This document shows, piece after piece, positions 9,279-18,510 of a stretch of 64,000 bases of DNA. Positions within the stretch are counted from its first letter, which is position 1. Each line of letters starts with the position of its first letter. The translations under genes and the position numbers were made by a program. This DNA is from Bacillus ndiopicus. GTDB lineage: Bacteria; Bacillota; Bacilli; Bacillales_A; Planococcaceae. The notes beneath the pieces were generated by a model that worked only from the letters and a program-made list of their open reading frames with translations, was not told where the DNA came from and did not search any database. The stretch spans positions 124,001 through 188,000 of the forward strand of contig NZ_HG964408.1 of assembly GCF_000612805.1 (NCBI RefSeq), in the 5' to 3' direction.

Positions 9279-10112
9279 CTAATTTTCAATATGCTTTTTA
9301 ACGAGATAACAAAACCAATTGCAAACTGGATTAGTTTGTAAATTAGCAAGCATACCATGCATAATAGCGGCACGTGGTTGAGAGGATTGGAGCTGCTCAG
9401 TGATAATCGTTACTGAATCCTGTAGCAATCCGTCATCCAAATAAGAATGTAATATGTTTGCTTCTTGTAAAATGTTTTCTAATGTAATTAACGCTTCTTC
9501 TGTTGAATGTAGAGTAATCATCTCCTTTGTTATAAAAGGAGTTTTTGCATGTGTAGCGATAATCGTAGTTTTTTCTACAAGACTTTTGGAAAGTGCCTGT
9601 AAATCATATGGATAGGCGTTGGCCTTTTGAAACATATGCTCAGAGTAGCCAGAAATAAAACCTTTAATAATAATTGCTAAATCGTAAATATGCTGCGCTG
9701 ATTGAGGATAAAGCTCTAGCAATAAATTTTCAATAAGCTTGTTCATCATCGTGTCGTAAAGTGCCATTTTTTGAATAAGCTCTTCACTGAGGAACTGTGT
9801 ATGCTCTTTAAAAAATACAGAGGCCAATGTGATATGTTCCTGTATGATAGAAAATATTTGATAGTAGTAATTATAAAGCTTCTGCTCAGGGCTCTTACCT
9901 TCATTGACTGATTGGTCAATTCGTGTAGCGACATCTTTCACAAAGTAGTCAATAATGGAAATAATAAGCTCATCTTTTGACTTGAATGATAAATAGAAAG
10001 CTCCTTTTGATATGCCGCAAGCATCTGTTATTTGTTGAACGGAAGTAGCGTCAATTCCTTTGGTAGCAAAGAGCTGTGCAGCCGTCTCTAAAATAAGTTG
10101 CTTTTTTGACAT
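9279..10112 (-). CDS. yerO: TetR-family repressor, YerO-like, 277 aa
   Basis: The N-terminal helix-turn-helix is clear: ILETAAQLFATKGIDATSVQQITDACGISKGAFYLSFKSKDELI. The rest is a helical ligand-binding domain of about 220 residues, longer than average for TetR. ATG 10112 has AAAGGTGG 8 bases upstream; an upstream GTG lies inside that Shine-Dalgarno and is rejected. It is divergent from an SwrC-like RND pump, the same partnership as yerO-yerP(swrC) in B. subtilis, and a palindromic operator sits in the shared spacer. It therefore probably represses the pump and possibly itself. Confidence 0.8.
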   Translation of the reverse strand: MSKKQLILETAAQLFATKGIDATSVQQITDACGISKGAFYLSFKSKDELIISIIDYFVKDVATRIDQSVNEGKSPEQKLYNYYYQIFSIIQEHITLASVFFKEHTQFLSEELIQKMALYDTMMNKLIENLLLELYPQSAQHIYDLAIIIKGFISGYSEHMFQKANAYPYDLQALSKSLVEKTTIIATHAKTPFITKEMITLHSTEEALITLENILQEANILHSYLDDGLLQDSVTIITEQLQSSQPRAAIMHGMLANLQTNPVCNWFCYLVKKHIEN

Positions 10113-10133
10113 AATTTTAACCACCTTTCTTAA

Positions 10134-10162
10134 TTGACAACTGACTGATTAGTCATTAGTAT
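10134..10162 (+). promoter_or_regulatory. promoter of the RND pump with embedded TetR operator
   Basis: TTGACA (10134-10139) and TAGTAT (10157-10162) are 17 bp apart, a plausible sigma-A promoter. The spacer contains TGACTGATTAGTCA (10142-10155), a 14-bp near-perfect palindrome with exact TGACT/AGTCA arms. A TetR dimer bound there would occlude RNA polymerase. Operator assignment is inference from position and symmetry. Confidence 0.7.
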
Positions 10163-10204
10163 AGAATTTGTAATAAAAAGTGTCAAGAAAGGATTGATAT
10201 ACAC

Positions 10205-13200
10205 GTGCATTCTTTAGTGAATTTTGTTTTGAAAAACAAATTAGCTGTATGGTTATTAACGATTATTGTTACCGTTTCGGGTATTTATTCAGGTACGAGA
10301 ATGAAAATGGAGTCGATTCCTGATATTTCGATTCCTTATTTAATCGTAGTAGGTGTTTATCCTGGGGCAACACCTGAACAAGTAATGGATGAAATGTCCA
10401 TTCCATTTGAGAAAAAAGTGGAAAGCTTAGAGGATGTGAAATCAGTATTTTCAACATCATCGTCAAACGTTTCACAAGTACAAATAGAGTATGATTATGG
10501 CGTTGATATGGACGAGAAAAAGCGCCAATTAGAATCTGCTCTAGATGATATCACTTTACCAGAGGGGGCACAAAAACCTTCTGTTATGGCGATTAGTATG
10601 AATATGATGCCGGTTATGGCGTTATCTATAAGTAGTTCAAACGAAGATATCGTTGAATTAACTTCCACAGTAGAGGATATTGTATTACCAAAGATTAATA
10701 AAATTGAAGGTGTTGCATCTGCTTCTATTACAGGTCAGCATGTAGAGCAAGTTTCATTTACATATGATGAAGCGAAAATGGCTGAGCTTGGTTTAACAGA
10801 AGAAACCGTGAAGCAAATGATTCAAGCAAGCGATATGGCCTTGTCACTAGGTTTGTATGAATTTACAGTTGGTGAGCAAGCTGTTGCTGTTGATGGTAAA
10901 GTAAAATCTATCGATGAATTAAAAGAATTATTAATTCCAGTAACACCTTCAGCAGAGAACCCATCACCATTTGTCCGTTTAGGTGATATTGCGAAAATCG
11001 AGGTTGAAGGTAAAGTTCAATCGATTTCACGTACAAACGGTGAGGATTCCATCGGTGTTCAGATTGTGAAGGCGCAGGATGCGAATACAGTAACTGTTGT
11101 TAATGCAGTAAAAGAATTAATTGATGAGGAAACAAAGAAAATTGATGGTTTAAAAATTGATGTATCGCTTGACCAAGGTAAGCCAATTGAAGATTCTGTA
11201 TTTACAATGATTGAAAAGGCTGTATTTGGTGGTGCGATTGCAGTATTAATTATTTTACTATTTTTACGTGATTTTAAATCGACGATTATTTCGATTATTT
11301 CGATTCCAGTTTCAGTATTTATGGCATTTCTATTATTAAACTGGATGGATATTACGTTAAATATTATGACGTTAGGTGCAATTACAGTTGCAATTGGGCG
11401 TGTTATTGATGACTCGATTGTTGTAGTTGAAAACATTTATCGCCGTATCCACTTAAAGCAAGAAAAATTAACAGGTCGTGCATTGATTCGAGAAGCAACA
11501 ATTGAAATGTTCAAGCCGATTTTTTCATCTACATTAGTAACGGTGGCAGTATTTGCACCTTTAATGCTTGTAGGTGGCATGATTGGTGAGCTATTTATGC
11601 CATTCGCATTAACGATGTCATTCGCGTTAGGTGCATCATTGCTAGTAGCGATTACGATTGTACCAGCATTATCTCACTTCTTATTCCGCAAAAAAGTGTA
11701 TGGCGAGAAAACAGAAAGCCAGCATAAAGAAGTAGGTAAACTAGCAATTTGGTATAAAAATGTATTAGAAAAAGCATTAAATCATAAAATTATTACATCT
11801 ACAATTGCGATTTTAATGCTTGTCGGTTCACTTGCATTAACGCCATTGATTGGCTTTAGCTTCCTAGGTTCACAGGAAGAAAAGGTAGTATACTTAACAT
11901 ACACACCAGCTACAGGCGAGCTAAAAGATCAAACTGAAGAAAATGTAAAAGTAGTTGAGCAGGAATTAATGAAGCGTGATGATATTGATGTCGTACAAAT
12001 CTCAATTACTGATGCTAAAAGTGCTGATCCATCAACGATGATGATGGGAGGCGCTGGTGGCGGTGCATTAATGTACTTAATTTTTGATCCAGATATGAAA
12101 GACTTCCCAGCTGCTCGTAAAGAGGTAGAGGACTATGTGTTTAATATCGGACAATCTGGTGAGTGGAAGTCACAAGATTTCGGTGCAATGGGCATGGGTT
12201 CAAGCGAAGTAAGCTACACATTATATAGCGAAAATCTGGATAATTTGCGCAAATCAGTTGAGCAAGTGGAAGGCGCATTACGTGGTGTTGATGATTTAGA
12301 AGATGTTAAATCAGATAACGAAAATCCATACGTTGAGCATGTATTAAAAGTAGAGCAAAAAAATGTTTTGCAATACGGCTTAACAACAGCACAAATTGTC
12401 ATGGCTTTATCGCCACAAGGCACTGCTGAAACATTAACAACTGTTGAGTATAATGGGAAAGATATAAATGTAATTGTTCAACGTGAGGCAAAAGCAGCAG
12501 CAAAATCAATAGATGATATTTTAGCAACAGAAATCCCAACTGCACTAGGCACAACAATGAAGATTGGTGACTTAGTGGAAGTGGAAGAAGGAACGACTTT
12601 AAACTCTTTAACGCGTTCTAAAGGTGAATATTTCGCAACGGTGAAAGCGAAAGTTGTTGGTAATGATATTTCAAAAGCGACAGCTGCGGCAGATAAAAAA
12701 ATTGATGAGTTAGACTTACCAAAAGGTGTAACAACAGGCGTTTCTGGTGTTGCAGCAGATATGGCAGAAGCATTTACACAATTAGGTATTGCGATGCTTG
12801 CTGCGATTGCTATCGTCTACTTCATTCTTGTTGTAACATTCGGTGAAGGTTTAGCGCCATTTGCGATTTTATTCTCGTTACCATTCGCAGTAATCGGGGC
12901 ATTTGGTGGCTTGTTCGTAACAGGTCAAACAATTTCTGTATCGGTTATGATGGGTATGCTAATGTTAATTGGTATCGTTGTAACGAATGCAATCGTTTTA
13001 GTTGACCGTATTATTCATATGGAGCGAGATGGTATGACGATGCGTGAGGCAATTTTAGAAGCGGGTATGACACGTTTACGTCCGATTTTAATGACGGCAA
13101 TTGCAACAATTGGTGCGATGCTACCAATGGCGTTCGGTAACGCGGGTGGCGGTCTAATTTCGAAAGACTTAGCTGTAACAGTAATCGGTGGCTTACTTTC

Positions 13201-13294
13201 TTCAACATTATTAACATTAGTAGTTGTACCAATTGTGTATGAGCTACTTTCAAAAATGCTTAAGAAAAATCGTAAGGATATCGAAGTGGATTAA
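10205..13294 (+). CDS. swrC: RND efflux transporter, SwrC/YerP-like, 1029 aa
   Basis: Full-length AcrB-fold RND pump. The first membrane helix begins at about residue 11, a periplasmic-type porter domain follows (PGATPEQVMDEMSIPFEKKVE), then the helix 2-6 block. IGRVIDDSIVVVENIYRR carries the two adjacent aspartates of the proton relay. The second half repeats the pattern (FSLPFAVIGAFGGLFVTG, IGIVVTNAIVLVDRI). In B. subtilis SwrC exports surfactin and supports swarming; substrates here are unknown. No membrane fusion partner or outer membrane channel is adjacent, as expected for Gram-positives. The GTG start has AAAGGA 11 bases upstream, slightly long. Confidence 0.88.
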   Translation: MHSLVNFVLKNKLAVWLLTIIVTVSGIYSGTRMKMESIPDISIPYLIVVGVYPGATPEQVMDEMSIPFEKKVESLEDVKSVFSTSSSNVSQVQIEYDYGVDMDEKKRQLESALDDITLPEGAQKPSVMAISMNMMPVMALSISSSNEDIVELTSTVEDIVLPKINKIEGVASASITGQHVEQVSFTYDEAKMAELGLTEETVKQMIQASDMALSLGLYEFTVGEQAVAVDGKVKSIDELKELLIPVTPSAENPSPFVRLGDIAKIEVEGKVQSISRTNGEDSIGVQIVKAQDANTVTVVNAVKELIDEETKKIDGLKIDVSLDQGKPIEDSVFTMIEKAVFGGAIAVLIILLFLRDFKSTIISIISIPVSVFMAFLLLNWMDITLNIMTLGAITVAIGRVIDDSIVVVENIYRRIHLKQEKLTGRALIREATIEMFKPIFSSTLVTVAVFAPLMLVGGMIGELFMPFALTMSFALGASLLVAITIVPALSHFLFRKKVYGEKTESQHKEVGKLAIWYKNVLEKALNHKIITSTIAILMLVGSLALTPLIGFSFLGSQEEKVVYLTYTPATGELKDQTEENVKVVEQELMKRDDIDVVQISITDAKSADPSTMMMGGAGGGALMYLIFDPDMKDFPAARKEVEDYVFNIGQSGEWKSQDFGAMGMGSSEVSYTLYSENLDNLRKSVEQVEGALRGVDDLEDVKSDNENPYVEHVLKVEQKNVLQYGLTTAQIVMALSPQGTAETLTTVEYNGKDINVIVQREAKAAAKSIDDILATEIPTALGTTMKIGDLVEVEEGTTLNSLTRSKGEYFATVKAKVVGNDISKATAAADKKIDELDLPKGVTTGVSGVAADMAEAFTQLGIAMLAAIAIVYFILVVTFGEGLAPFAILFSLPFAVIGAFGGLFVTGQTISVSVMMGMLMLIGIVVTNAIVLVDRIIHMERDGMTMREAILEAGMTRLRPILMTAIATIGAMLPMAFGNAGGGLISKDLAVTVIGGLLSSTLLTLVVVPIVYELLSKMLKKNRKDIEVD

Positions 13295-13299
13295 TATAG

Positions 13300-13341
13300 A
13301 AAAGGGTGTTGGGAAAGGTTTAACCTTCCTAACACCCTTTT
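13300..13341. terminator. terminator after the RND gene, bidirectional
   Basis: AAAAGGGTGTTGGGAAAGG pairs with the complementary CCTTCCTAACACCCTTTT around a few bases. A-tract upstream and T-tract downstream allow function for both the RND gene and the convergent LRR gene. The stem core GTGTTGGGAAAGG resembles the one at 33736. Confidence 0.8.
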
Positions 13342-13367
13342 CATCTGTTGCAAAAACTACAGAAAAA

Positions 13368-14654
13368 TTAATAAATTTCATATACTAAATCACTTTGAAT
13401 TTCTAGCTTCTTATTGAAGGGCACATAAATAAACAGTTGACCAGCAGGGGTATCACCTGCATCATAGCCCAATCGAAAATCTCCATTTGCACTAAATTCA
13501 AATTCAGACAACACTAGTTCACTCACATCTTCGTCAGGATGCGTTTCGGCAATCAGGTCAAGTGCCCTGAGGCTCAGCTCGTCAAAATGATTCCATGCTT
13601 CTTTGATTATTGGTGACAACCATTTCATATCGGCTTTTGTGACTGCTTCTGTACTAACAGGAAGCTCTTGCTCTTTATAGCATAGTGTAGATGTATAGGT
13701 AGATGCCGAAACATCATATTGAAACATTCCAACTCCTTTAATAGCATAATCAGGCTCCACAATTAGATTATCGGCATAGTTCACTTGTTCCAATTTGGGG
13801 TTATGGGTAGTATCCAGCTTCTCTATTTTGTTCTCTGAGCAATAAAGCTCAGTTAGATGTGTACTATAGCTGAGATTTAGGCTTCTAATATGATTGTTAA
13901 AGCATCTTAGTCGCTCTAACCGCGTATTGTTGCTTATGTCCAAATTTTTAAGATGGTTGTTATTGCATCGGATATCAATCAATTCTGGGCAGTTTGATAT
14001 ATCTAGGCTGATTAAATAATTGTTTCCACAATCCAGTCGTACTAGTTGGGAACTGCGTTTCATATTCAAGTCAAACAAAGCGTTGTAACTACAATTAAGC
14101 TCTTGCAAATTGATAACCTGTTCTAGGTTTAAATCTGAGATAATATTCCAATAACAATTTATACTCACAAGCATAACATTTTGACTGACATCCAAATCTT
14201 GAATGCGGTTAAACCCACAATCGAGGTTTTCCAGCTCAGCATTGTTCGTCAAGTTCAACGAGGAAATTTGGTTTTTGTTGCAGTCTAATACTTTCAATAG
14301 TGGGTTGTAATTTGTACATAGCTGAGTCAACTCATTGTATCTACAAGACAAATTCTCCAATTTTGGATTATTGCTAAGATCAAGTGAAGTCAATTTGTTC
14401 ACTCCGCAATCAAGTATCTTTAAACTGTTATTTCTGCTAATATCAATATCTGACAAATTATTGAATGAGCAATCTAGCTCTTTGAGGGCTGTGAAATGCT
14501 CAATTCCTTTCAAGCTTGAGTATTTATGGTTAGCAATTTGCAATGATTCAATTTGATTTACATCACTCAGTAGAATCGTTTTCTGATTGTTACAAAAGGT
14601 TTCTAGTATGTAATTTCTGAAGTGTTCATCAATGAAATCTTGAGTTATATCCAT
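13368..14654 (-). CDS. cytoplasmic leucine-rich repeat protein with cysteine ladder, 428 aa
   Basis: No signal peptide or membrane helix. From about residue 55 to 310 there are about 12 consecutive 21-residue leucine-rich repeats of the form LxxLDCSxNxLxxLDLSxN. Position 6 is cysteine in almost every repeat (DCS, DCG, SCR, DCN, DCG, NCY, NCS, DCG, RCN, RCF, YCS), so a column of cysteines should line the solenoid. The C-terminal 115 residues are a separate acidic alpha/beta domain (KWLSPIIKEAWNHFDELS) that I cannot name. The ATG has AAGGGGTG 4 bases upstream. Function unknown; protein binding is likely for the LRR part. Confidence 0.75.
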   Translation of the reverse strand: MDITQDFIDEHFRNYILETFCNNQKTILLSDVNQIESLQIANHKYSSLKGIEHFTALKELDCSFNNLSDIDISRNNSLKILDCGVNKLTSLDLSNNPKLENLSCRYNELTQLCTNYNPLLKVLDCNKNQISSLNLTNNAELENLDCGFNRIQDLDVSQNVMLVSINCYWNIISDLNLEQVINLQELNCSYNALFDLNMKRSSQLVRLDCGNNYLISLDISNCPELIDIRCNNNHLKNLDISNNTRLERLRCFNNHIRSLNLSYSTHLTELYCSENKIEKLDTTHNPKLEQVNYADNLIVEPDYAIKGVGMFQYDVSASTYTSTLCYKEQELPVSTEAVTKADMKWLSPIIKEAWNHFDELSLRALDLIAETHPDEDVSELVLSEFEFSANGDFRLGYDAGDTPAGQLFIYVPFNKKLEIQSDLVYEIY

Positions 14655-14877
14655 AGCGCACCCCTTGGTATAAATATTTAAAAAATTTTTGGTTTAACAT
14701 CAATTTATTGCTGATTTTGTGCTGTGAAAGTTAAGCTCACAATATTATTATAAATTCATGCTGTTAGATGAACAACGGCATTTGTACCCGCTTAGGTCTA
14801 AGGGCATTAGCGATATTGTGTTTGTTATAGCAACTGTACATAGGAAATGGTATCTTAGTAAAAAAGGGGGAGTAGTC

Positions 14878-16215
14878 ATGGAACATTATCAAATAGCTAT
14901 TATTGGGGCGGGTCCTGGTGGCTATGTTGCAGCAATTCATGCAGCCAAGTGTGGCTTAAAGGTGGCGCTTGTAGAAAAAGATAAAGTTGGTGGTGCTTGC
15001 TATAACGTTGGCTGTATTCCATCGAAAATTATGCTAGAGCATAGTAAGCTTGTACAGGAAATTCGTCGCGGTACAGATTGGGGTATTACAGTACCTACAA
15101 TTGATATTGATTTTCCAAAGTTAATGCAACGTAAAGATGCAGTTGTGGCAGAGCTTCTGGCTAATATTGAAGGCTTTATTGAGAGTGCACAAATTACGAT
15201 GTATCGAGGAGAAGCGAGTGTTACAGCAGAGCGGAAGGTTATAATGGGCGAGCAGGTATTTACAGCAGATAATGTCATTCTAGCAACGGGCAGTCGTCCC
15301 TTTGTACCACCTTTTAAAGGAATTGAAACAGCAAAATATTATACAACAGATACGTTTTTTGCAATAGAAAAATTACCAAAAGAGCTAACGATTATTGGTG
15401 GTGGTGTTATTGCGATTGAAATGGCCTTCGCATTAGCGCCAATGGGAACAAAAGTAACCGTTTTAAATCATAGTAAAGATATATTACAAACAGAGGAGCC
15501 AGATGCGCGACCTTTAATTCGCCAGCGTATGGCACAGCTAGGCATTGAGCTTGTGACAGATTTTACGTTTGAAGAAATTCGTGGCAATGAAATACATACT
15601 TCTAAAGGGGTATTTAAATACGAGAATCTACTATTTGCCACAGGTCGTCGTCCAAATACACAAATTGCGGAAGCTTTGGAATTAAAAATGGATGGTCGTT
15701 TAATTGCGGTTAATAATCATTACGAAACAAGCATTCCTAATATTTTTGCAATAGGTGATCTTGTAGGTGGCTTCCAATTAGCACATTCAGCGAGTGCAGA
15801 GGGTATGCATGCAGTGGACTATATTTTAGGTAAGCACCCGCGTGTTATCAATCAACAGGAAATTCCACGCTGTGTTTATACACATCCCGAAATAGCAACA
15901 TTTGGGATGCTAGAGCATGAGGCACCAGCAGATGCAATTGTTACAAAAATGTATTTACCAACAAACCCTAAAGCTCTGCTAGAAGGCAATATACAAGGCT
16001 TTATGAAATTCGTAGCAAGCCCTGAGGGAGATATTTACGGGGCTTGCGTCGTTGGAGATGGCGCAACTGAAATGATTAATGCCATGCTCGCTTGTAAAAT
16101 TACTGGTGGCTCTGTGAAGGATTTAGCGCGTATGATTTTCCCACATCCAACGGTGAGCGAGCACATCGGAGATGCAGCGCGTGCAGTTTTTGGTAAAGCA
16201 ATTCATTTGAAATAA
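14878..16215 (+). CDS. lpdA: dihydrolipoyl dehydrogenase family protein, 445 aa
   Basis: Flavin disulfide reductase. FAD-binding IIGAGPGGYVAA (8-19), redox-active pair C41/C46 in GGACYNVGCIPSK, second NAD-binding loop TIIGGGVIAIEMAF, FAD motif AIGDLVGG and the C-terminal catalytic dyad in HPTVSEHIGDA are all present, so it should be active. ATG 14878 follows AAGGGGGAG; a 40-codon upstream extension has no ribosome site and is rejected. It stands alone, not beside E1/E2 dehydrogenase genes, so it may serve another 2-oxoacid complex or the glycine cleavage system. Confidence 0.85.
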   Translation: MEHYQIAIIGAGPGGYVAAIHAAKCGLKVALVEKDKVGGACYNVGCIPSKIMLEHSKLVQEIRRGTDWGITVPTIDIDFPKLMQRKDAVVAELLANIEGFIESAQITMYRGEASVTAERKVIMGEQVFTADNVILATGSRPFVPPFKGIETAKYYTTDTFFAIEKLPKELTIIGGGVIAIEMAFALAPMGTKVTVLNHSKDILQTEEPDARPLIRQRMAQLGIELVTDFTFEEIRGNEIHTSKGVFKYENLLFATGRRPNTQIAEALELKMDGRLIAVNNHYETSIPNIFAIGDLVGGFQLAHSASAEGMHAVDYILGKHPRVINQQEIPRCVYTHPEIATFGMLEHEAPADAIVTKMYLPTNPKALLEGNIQGFMKFVASPEGDIYGACVVGDGATEMINAMLACKITGGSVKDLARMIFPHPTVSEHIGDAARAVFGKAIHLK

Positions 16216-16325
16216 ATATCGTAGTTTGCTATATTATAGTTTAGGTGCCAAACCTACGTAGAGCTTCGGCTTTACAACAGAAGCTTCCACCAACAGCACG
16301 GATTTGCTGGGAGGCTTTTGCATAA

Positions 16326-16355
16326 GAGCAGGGAGATGAGCCCCTGCTCGTTTTT
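16326..16355 (+). terminator. rho-independent terminator after lpdA
   Basis: GAGCAGGG pairs with CCCTGCTC around about 8 bases, followed by G and five T. A second stem (AGCTTC / GAAGCT) lies about 60 bases upstream. Confidence 0.8.
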
Positions 16356-16427
16356 GTATGATTATGAAATTTAAATTATCCTCAATAATATTAATTTAAG
16401 AAGCTTCCTTTGTTTATGCCTTTCATC

Positions 16428-16661
16428 TTAAAATTTTGGTTTTGTAAAAAAAGTAACTACCGCCATTGTGTAAAAAAAGAGATTCCCCAAAATCATAATA
16501 ATTAAAAAATCATATTCCAAGAAGAAAACTCTTATTAAAATTGTAAAAAAAATAGCTAAAATTATAGTGAATATTAATTTTCCGTATTTGCTAAAATAGG
16601 TTTGGAGAATAATAAATGAAAAAGTCAGAAAAATCGGAAAATAAAAATTTATAAAGCCCAT
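16428..16661 (-). CDS. small membrane protein, 77 aa
   Basis: Translation from ATG 16661 (GGAGGAG 5 bases upstream) gives a 77-residue protein made almost entirely of hydrophobic helices: IFLTFSFIILQTYF, LIFTIILAIFFTILIRVFF, FLIIMILGNLFFYTMAVV. The open frame extends upstream but without a ribosome site. I do not recognise a family. It is divergent from a secreted Cys-containing peptide gene with 98 bases between them, so an accessory role for that peptide (export, sensing or immunity) is possible but unproven. Confidence 0.55.
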   Translation of the reverse strand: MGFINFYFPIFLTFSFIILQTYFSKYGKLIFTIILAIFFTILIRVFFLEYDFLIIMILGNLFFYTMAVVTFFTKPKF

Positions 16662-16759
16662 CAGCACTCCTCCTGTAATTAATATACCATATTGAGTGAT
16701 TTTGGTATATACATATAAAAGATTATATGGTAATATACGGTTTATAAGGGGTGATTTTT
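16662..16759. promoter_or_regulatory. divergent control region with inverted repeat
   Basis: ATATACCA (16682-16689) and TGGTATAT (16703-16710) form a perfect 8-bp inverted repeat with 13 bp between arms. A related TATGGTAATATAC follows near 16725. For the rightward peptide gene, TTGAGT (16692-16697) and TATAAA (16714-16719) with 16 bp spacing is a weak promoter candidate overlapping one arm. A dimeric regulator here could control both small genes. Confidence 0.4.
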
Positions 16760-16906
16760 TTGAAAAAAGTGAAAGTTTTGATTTTGGCAACTTTATTAAC
16801 ACTTGGGGTTACAACAGTTACCCCTTCAGCATCAGCAGCCACTGTGGATGCTTTTGGTTCTAAAGGTCCTTGGTGTACTTATCCATGTACAGACAGCTTC
16901 TATTAA
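16760..16906 (+). CDS. secreted short peptide precursor with two cysteines, 48 aa
   Basis: A TTG start lies 5 bases after AGGGGTGA. The 48-codon frame encodes a classical signal peptide: KKVK, a hydrophobic LILATLLTLGV core, then PSASA-A as the signal peptidase I site. That would release about 22 residues ending SKGPWCTYPCTDSFY, with Cys pair C39/C43. The frame is short, but the ribosome site, textbook signal peptide, stop, and 20-bp terminator stem right after all argue for a real gene. No match to a known bacteriocin or Phr family is recognised. It could be a signalling peptide, bacteriocin-like peptide or spore/cell-wall component. Confidence 0.6.
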   Translation: MKKVKVLILATLLTLGVTTVTPSASAATVDAFGSKGPWCTYPCTDSFY

Positions 16907-16927
16907 TACTTATGGTTGCAACTTGTT

Positions 16928-16977
16928 AATCCTTCAAAATCAACAGTGCTTTCAGTAACTGTTGGTTTTGAAGGATT
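16928..16977 (+). terminator. long hairpin after the peptide gene
   Basis: A 20-bp stem (16928-16947 with 16958-16977, one G-T wobble) and a 10-base loop, starting 22 bases after the peptide stop. The T-tract is poor (CTTGCG), so it may act as an RNA stabiliser as well as a terminator. Confidence 0.6.
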
Positions 16978-17150
16978 CTTGCGTACTTCCCGATATAAGC
17001 CGAATTTAATTCTCATATCTTCTTTATACAACTACTAAGTCGACGTTTGAATAGGCAGTGTAGCTTTCTAATGAAGTTAAATTAAAATTTAGAATAGCCG
17101 GAATTATTTGTTTCGTACAAATTAAGAGTTTTAAATTTTTATAATTGCTT

Positions 17151-18437
17151 TTACATATTATTCTTAAAAGACTTCAATTTCTCATAAATCCCCGCCATAC
17201 GCTTTTCCTCTCCTGCAATAACAGGCTGGTAAAATTCCATTCCGACAAGTGCATCAGGCAAGTATTGCTGATTAACCCATCCTCCAAAAGTGCCAATTGG
17301 GGTATTATGTGGGTATTGATAACCGACATGTCCAAGTGTTTTTGCACCTGCATAATGAGCATCCTTTAAATGATTTGGAATCTCCCCTATTTTACCGTCA
17401 TGAATTGCTGCGATGGCGGCATCGAGTGCTTGATAAGCAGAGTTGGATTTATCGCTTAAACACATTTCAATAACGGCGGCAGCAAGAGGAATACGTGCCT
17501 CAGGCAGTCCAAGTTTTTGTGCAGCATCCGTTGCCGCGTTGACATGTGCACCAACTGCTGGATTTGCAAGACCTATATCTTCGTAGGCAATGACGAGCAA
17601 GCGGCGGCATACCGCAACTAAATCGCCAGACTCTAATAAATGTGCTAAATAATATAATGCGGCATTTGTATCGCTACCGCGAATCGATTTTTGTAAGGCG
17701 GATAATAAATTATAAAAATGAGAGCCACCTTTATCGCCATACACACCAATGCGCTTTGCTAAATGTTCAATTGCTCGGTCACTTAGCACTGTCACGCCAT
17801 CTGTTTCATCAGAGGCATAATAAACTGATTCTAGTAAAGTTAACGCTTTGCGGGCATCGCCATTGCTTGCCTCAGCTATTTTTATAAGCTGCTCGTCAGT
17901 AGCAGAAACTTTAAACTTACCAAGCCCACGCTCTTCATCTGTCACTGCTTGTTGCAGTAATACACAAACATCTTCCACAGTTAAACGTGTAAGCTGCAAG
18001 ATTTCTCCGCAGCGTGAACGAATTGCAGGATTGACGCTATGAAAAGGGTTTTCTGTTGTCGCTCCAATTAAAACAATTGAGCCATTTTCAACATGGGGCA
18101 ACAATGTATCTTGTTGTAATTTATTAAAGCGATGAATTTCATCTAAAAATAAAATAACCTTTCCAGACATTCTTGCATCCATCACAACTTGCTCGATATC
18201 ACTTTTTCCTACTTGTGTCGCATTTAAAGAGAAAAATGGCAGCTTTGAGCTACCAGCAATTGCACTGGCAATCGATGTTTTTCCTATACCCGGTGGACCA
18301 TAGAGCAGCATGGATGGCACATGACCACTAGCAATCATTTTATAAAGGGTACTTTCCTTGCCGATAATGTCTTGTTGTCCTACGATTTCATCTAAATTAC
18401 GTGGCCGCATTTTATAAGCTAAAGGCTCGTTTTGCAT
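17151..18437 (-). CDS. rarA: replication-associated recombination protein RarA (MgsA), 428 aa
   Basis: Clamp-loader-like AAA+ ATPase acting at stalled forks. Walker [10 protein letters not shown] and Walker [14 protein letters not shown] are intact, with arginine-finger region [11 protein letters not shown] and the C-terminal tetramerisation segment ending near FKNNM. Family-typical length. ATG 18437 was chosen; a TTG four codons upstream has no better ribosome site. In B. subtilis rarA (yrvN) also sits next to cymR, and the same neighbourhood follows here across a small membrane gene. Confidence 0.93.
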   Translation of the reverse strand: MQNEPLAYKMRPRNLDEIVGQQDIIGKESTLYKMIASGHVPSMLLYGPPGIGKTSIASAIAGSSKLPFFSLNATQVGKSDIEQVVMDARMSGKVILFLDEIHRFNKLQQDTLLPHVENGSIVLIGATTENPFHSVNPAIRSRCGEILQLTRLTVEDVCVLLQQAVTDEERGLGKFKVSATDEQLIKIAEASNGDARKALTLLESVYYASDETDGVTVLSDRAIEHLAKRIGVYGDKGGSHFYNLLSALQKSIRGSDTNAALYYLAHLLESGDLVAVCRRLLVIAYEDIGLANPAVGAHVNAATDAAQKLGLPEARIPLAAAVIEMCLSDKSNSAYQALDAAIAAIHDGKIGEIPNHLKDAHYAGAKTLGHVGYQYPHNTPIGTFGGWVNQQYLPDALVGMEFYQPVIAGEEKRMAGIYEKLKSFKNNM

Positions 18438-18510
18438 TGATACCACCAACTTTCTTTTATCTTCAGTGTCCTATCATATTGTACTTCTAATAGGAAAGGG
18501 TGTGCAATGA

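Noticed and set aside
11059..11436. 125-residue minus-strand frame inside swrC
   Set aside because: Low-complexity shadow of membrane-helix codons of a well-supported RND gene; no ribosome site.
16662..16802. 47-residue N-terminal extension of the small membrane protein
   Set aside because: The extension has no ribosome site and would cover the divergent promoter region and the start of the peptide gene; ATG 16661 has GGAGGAG.
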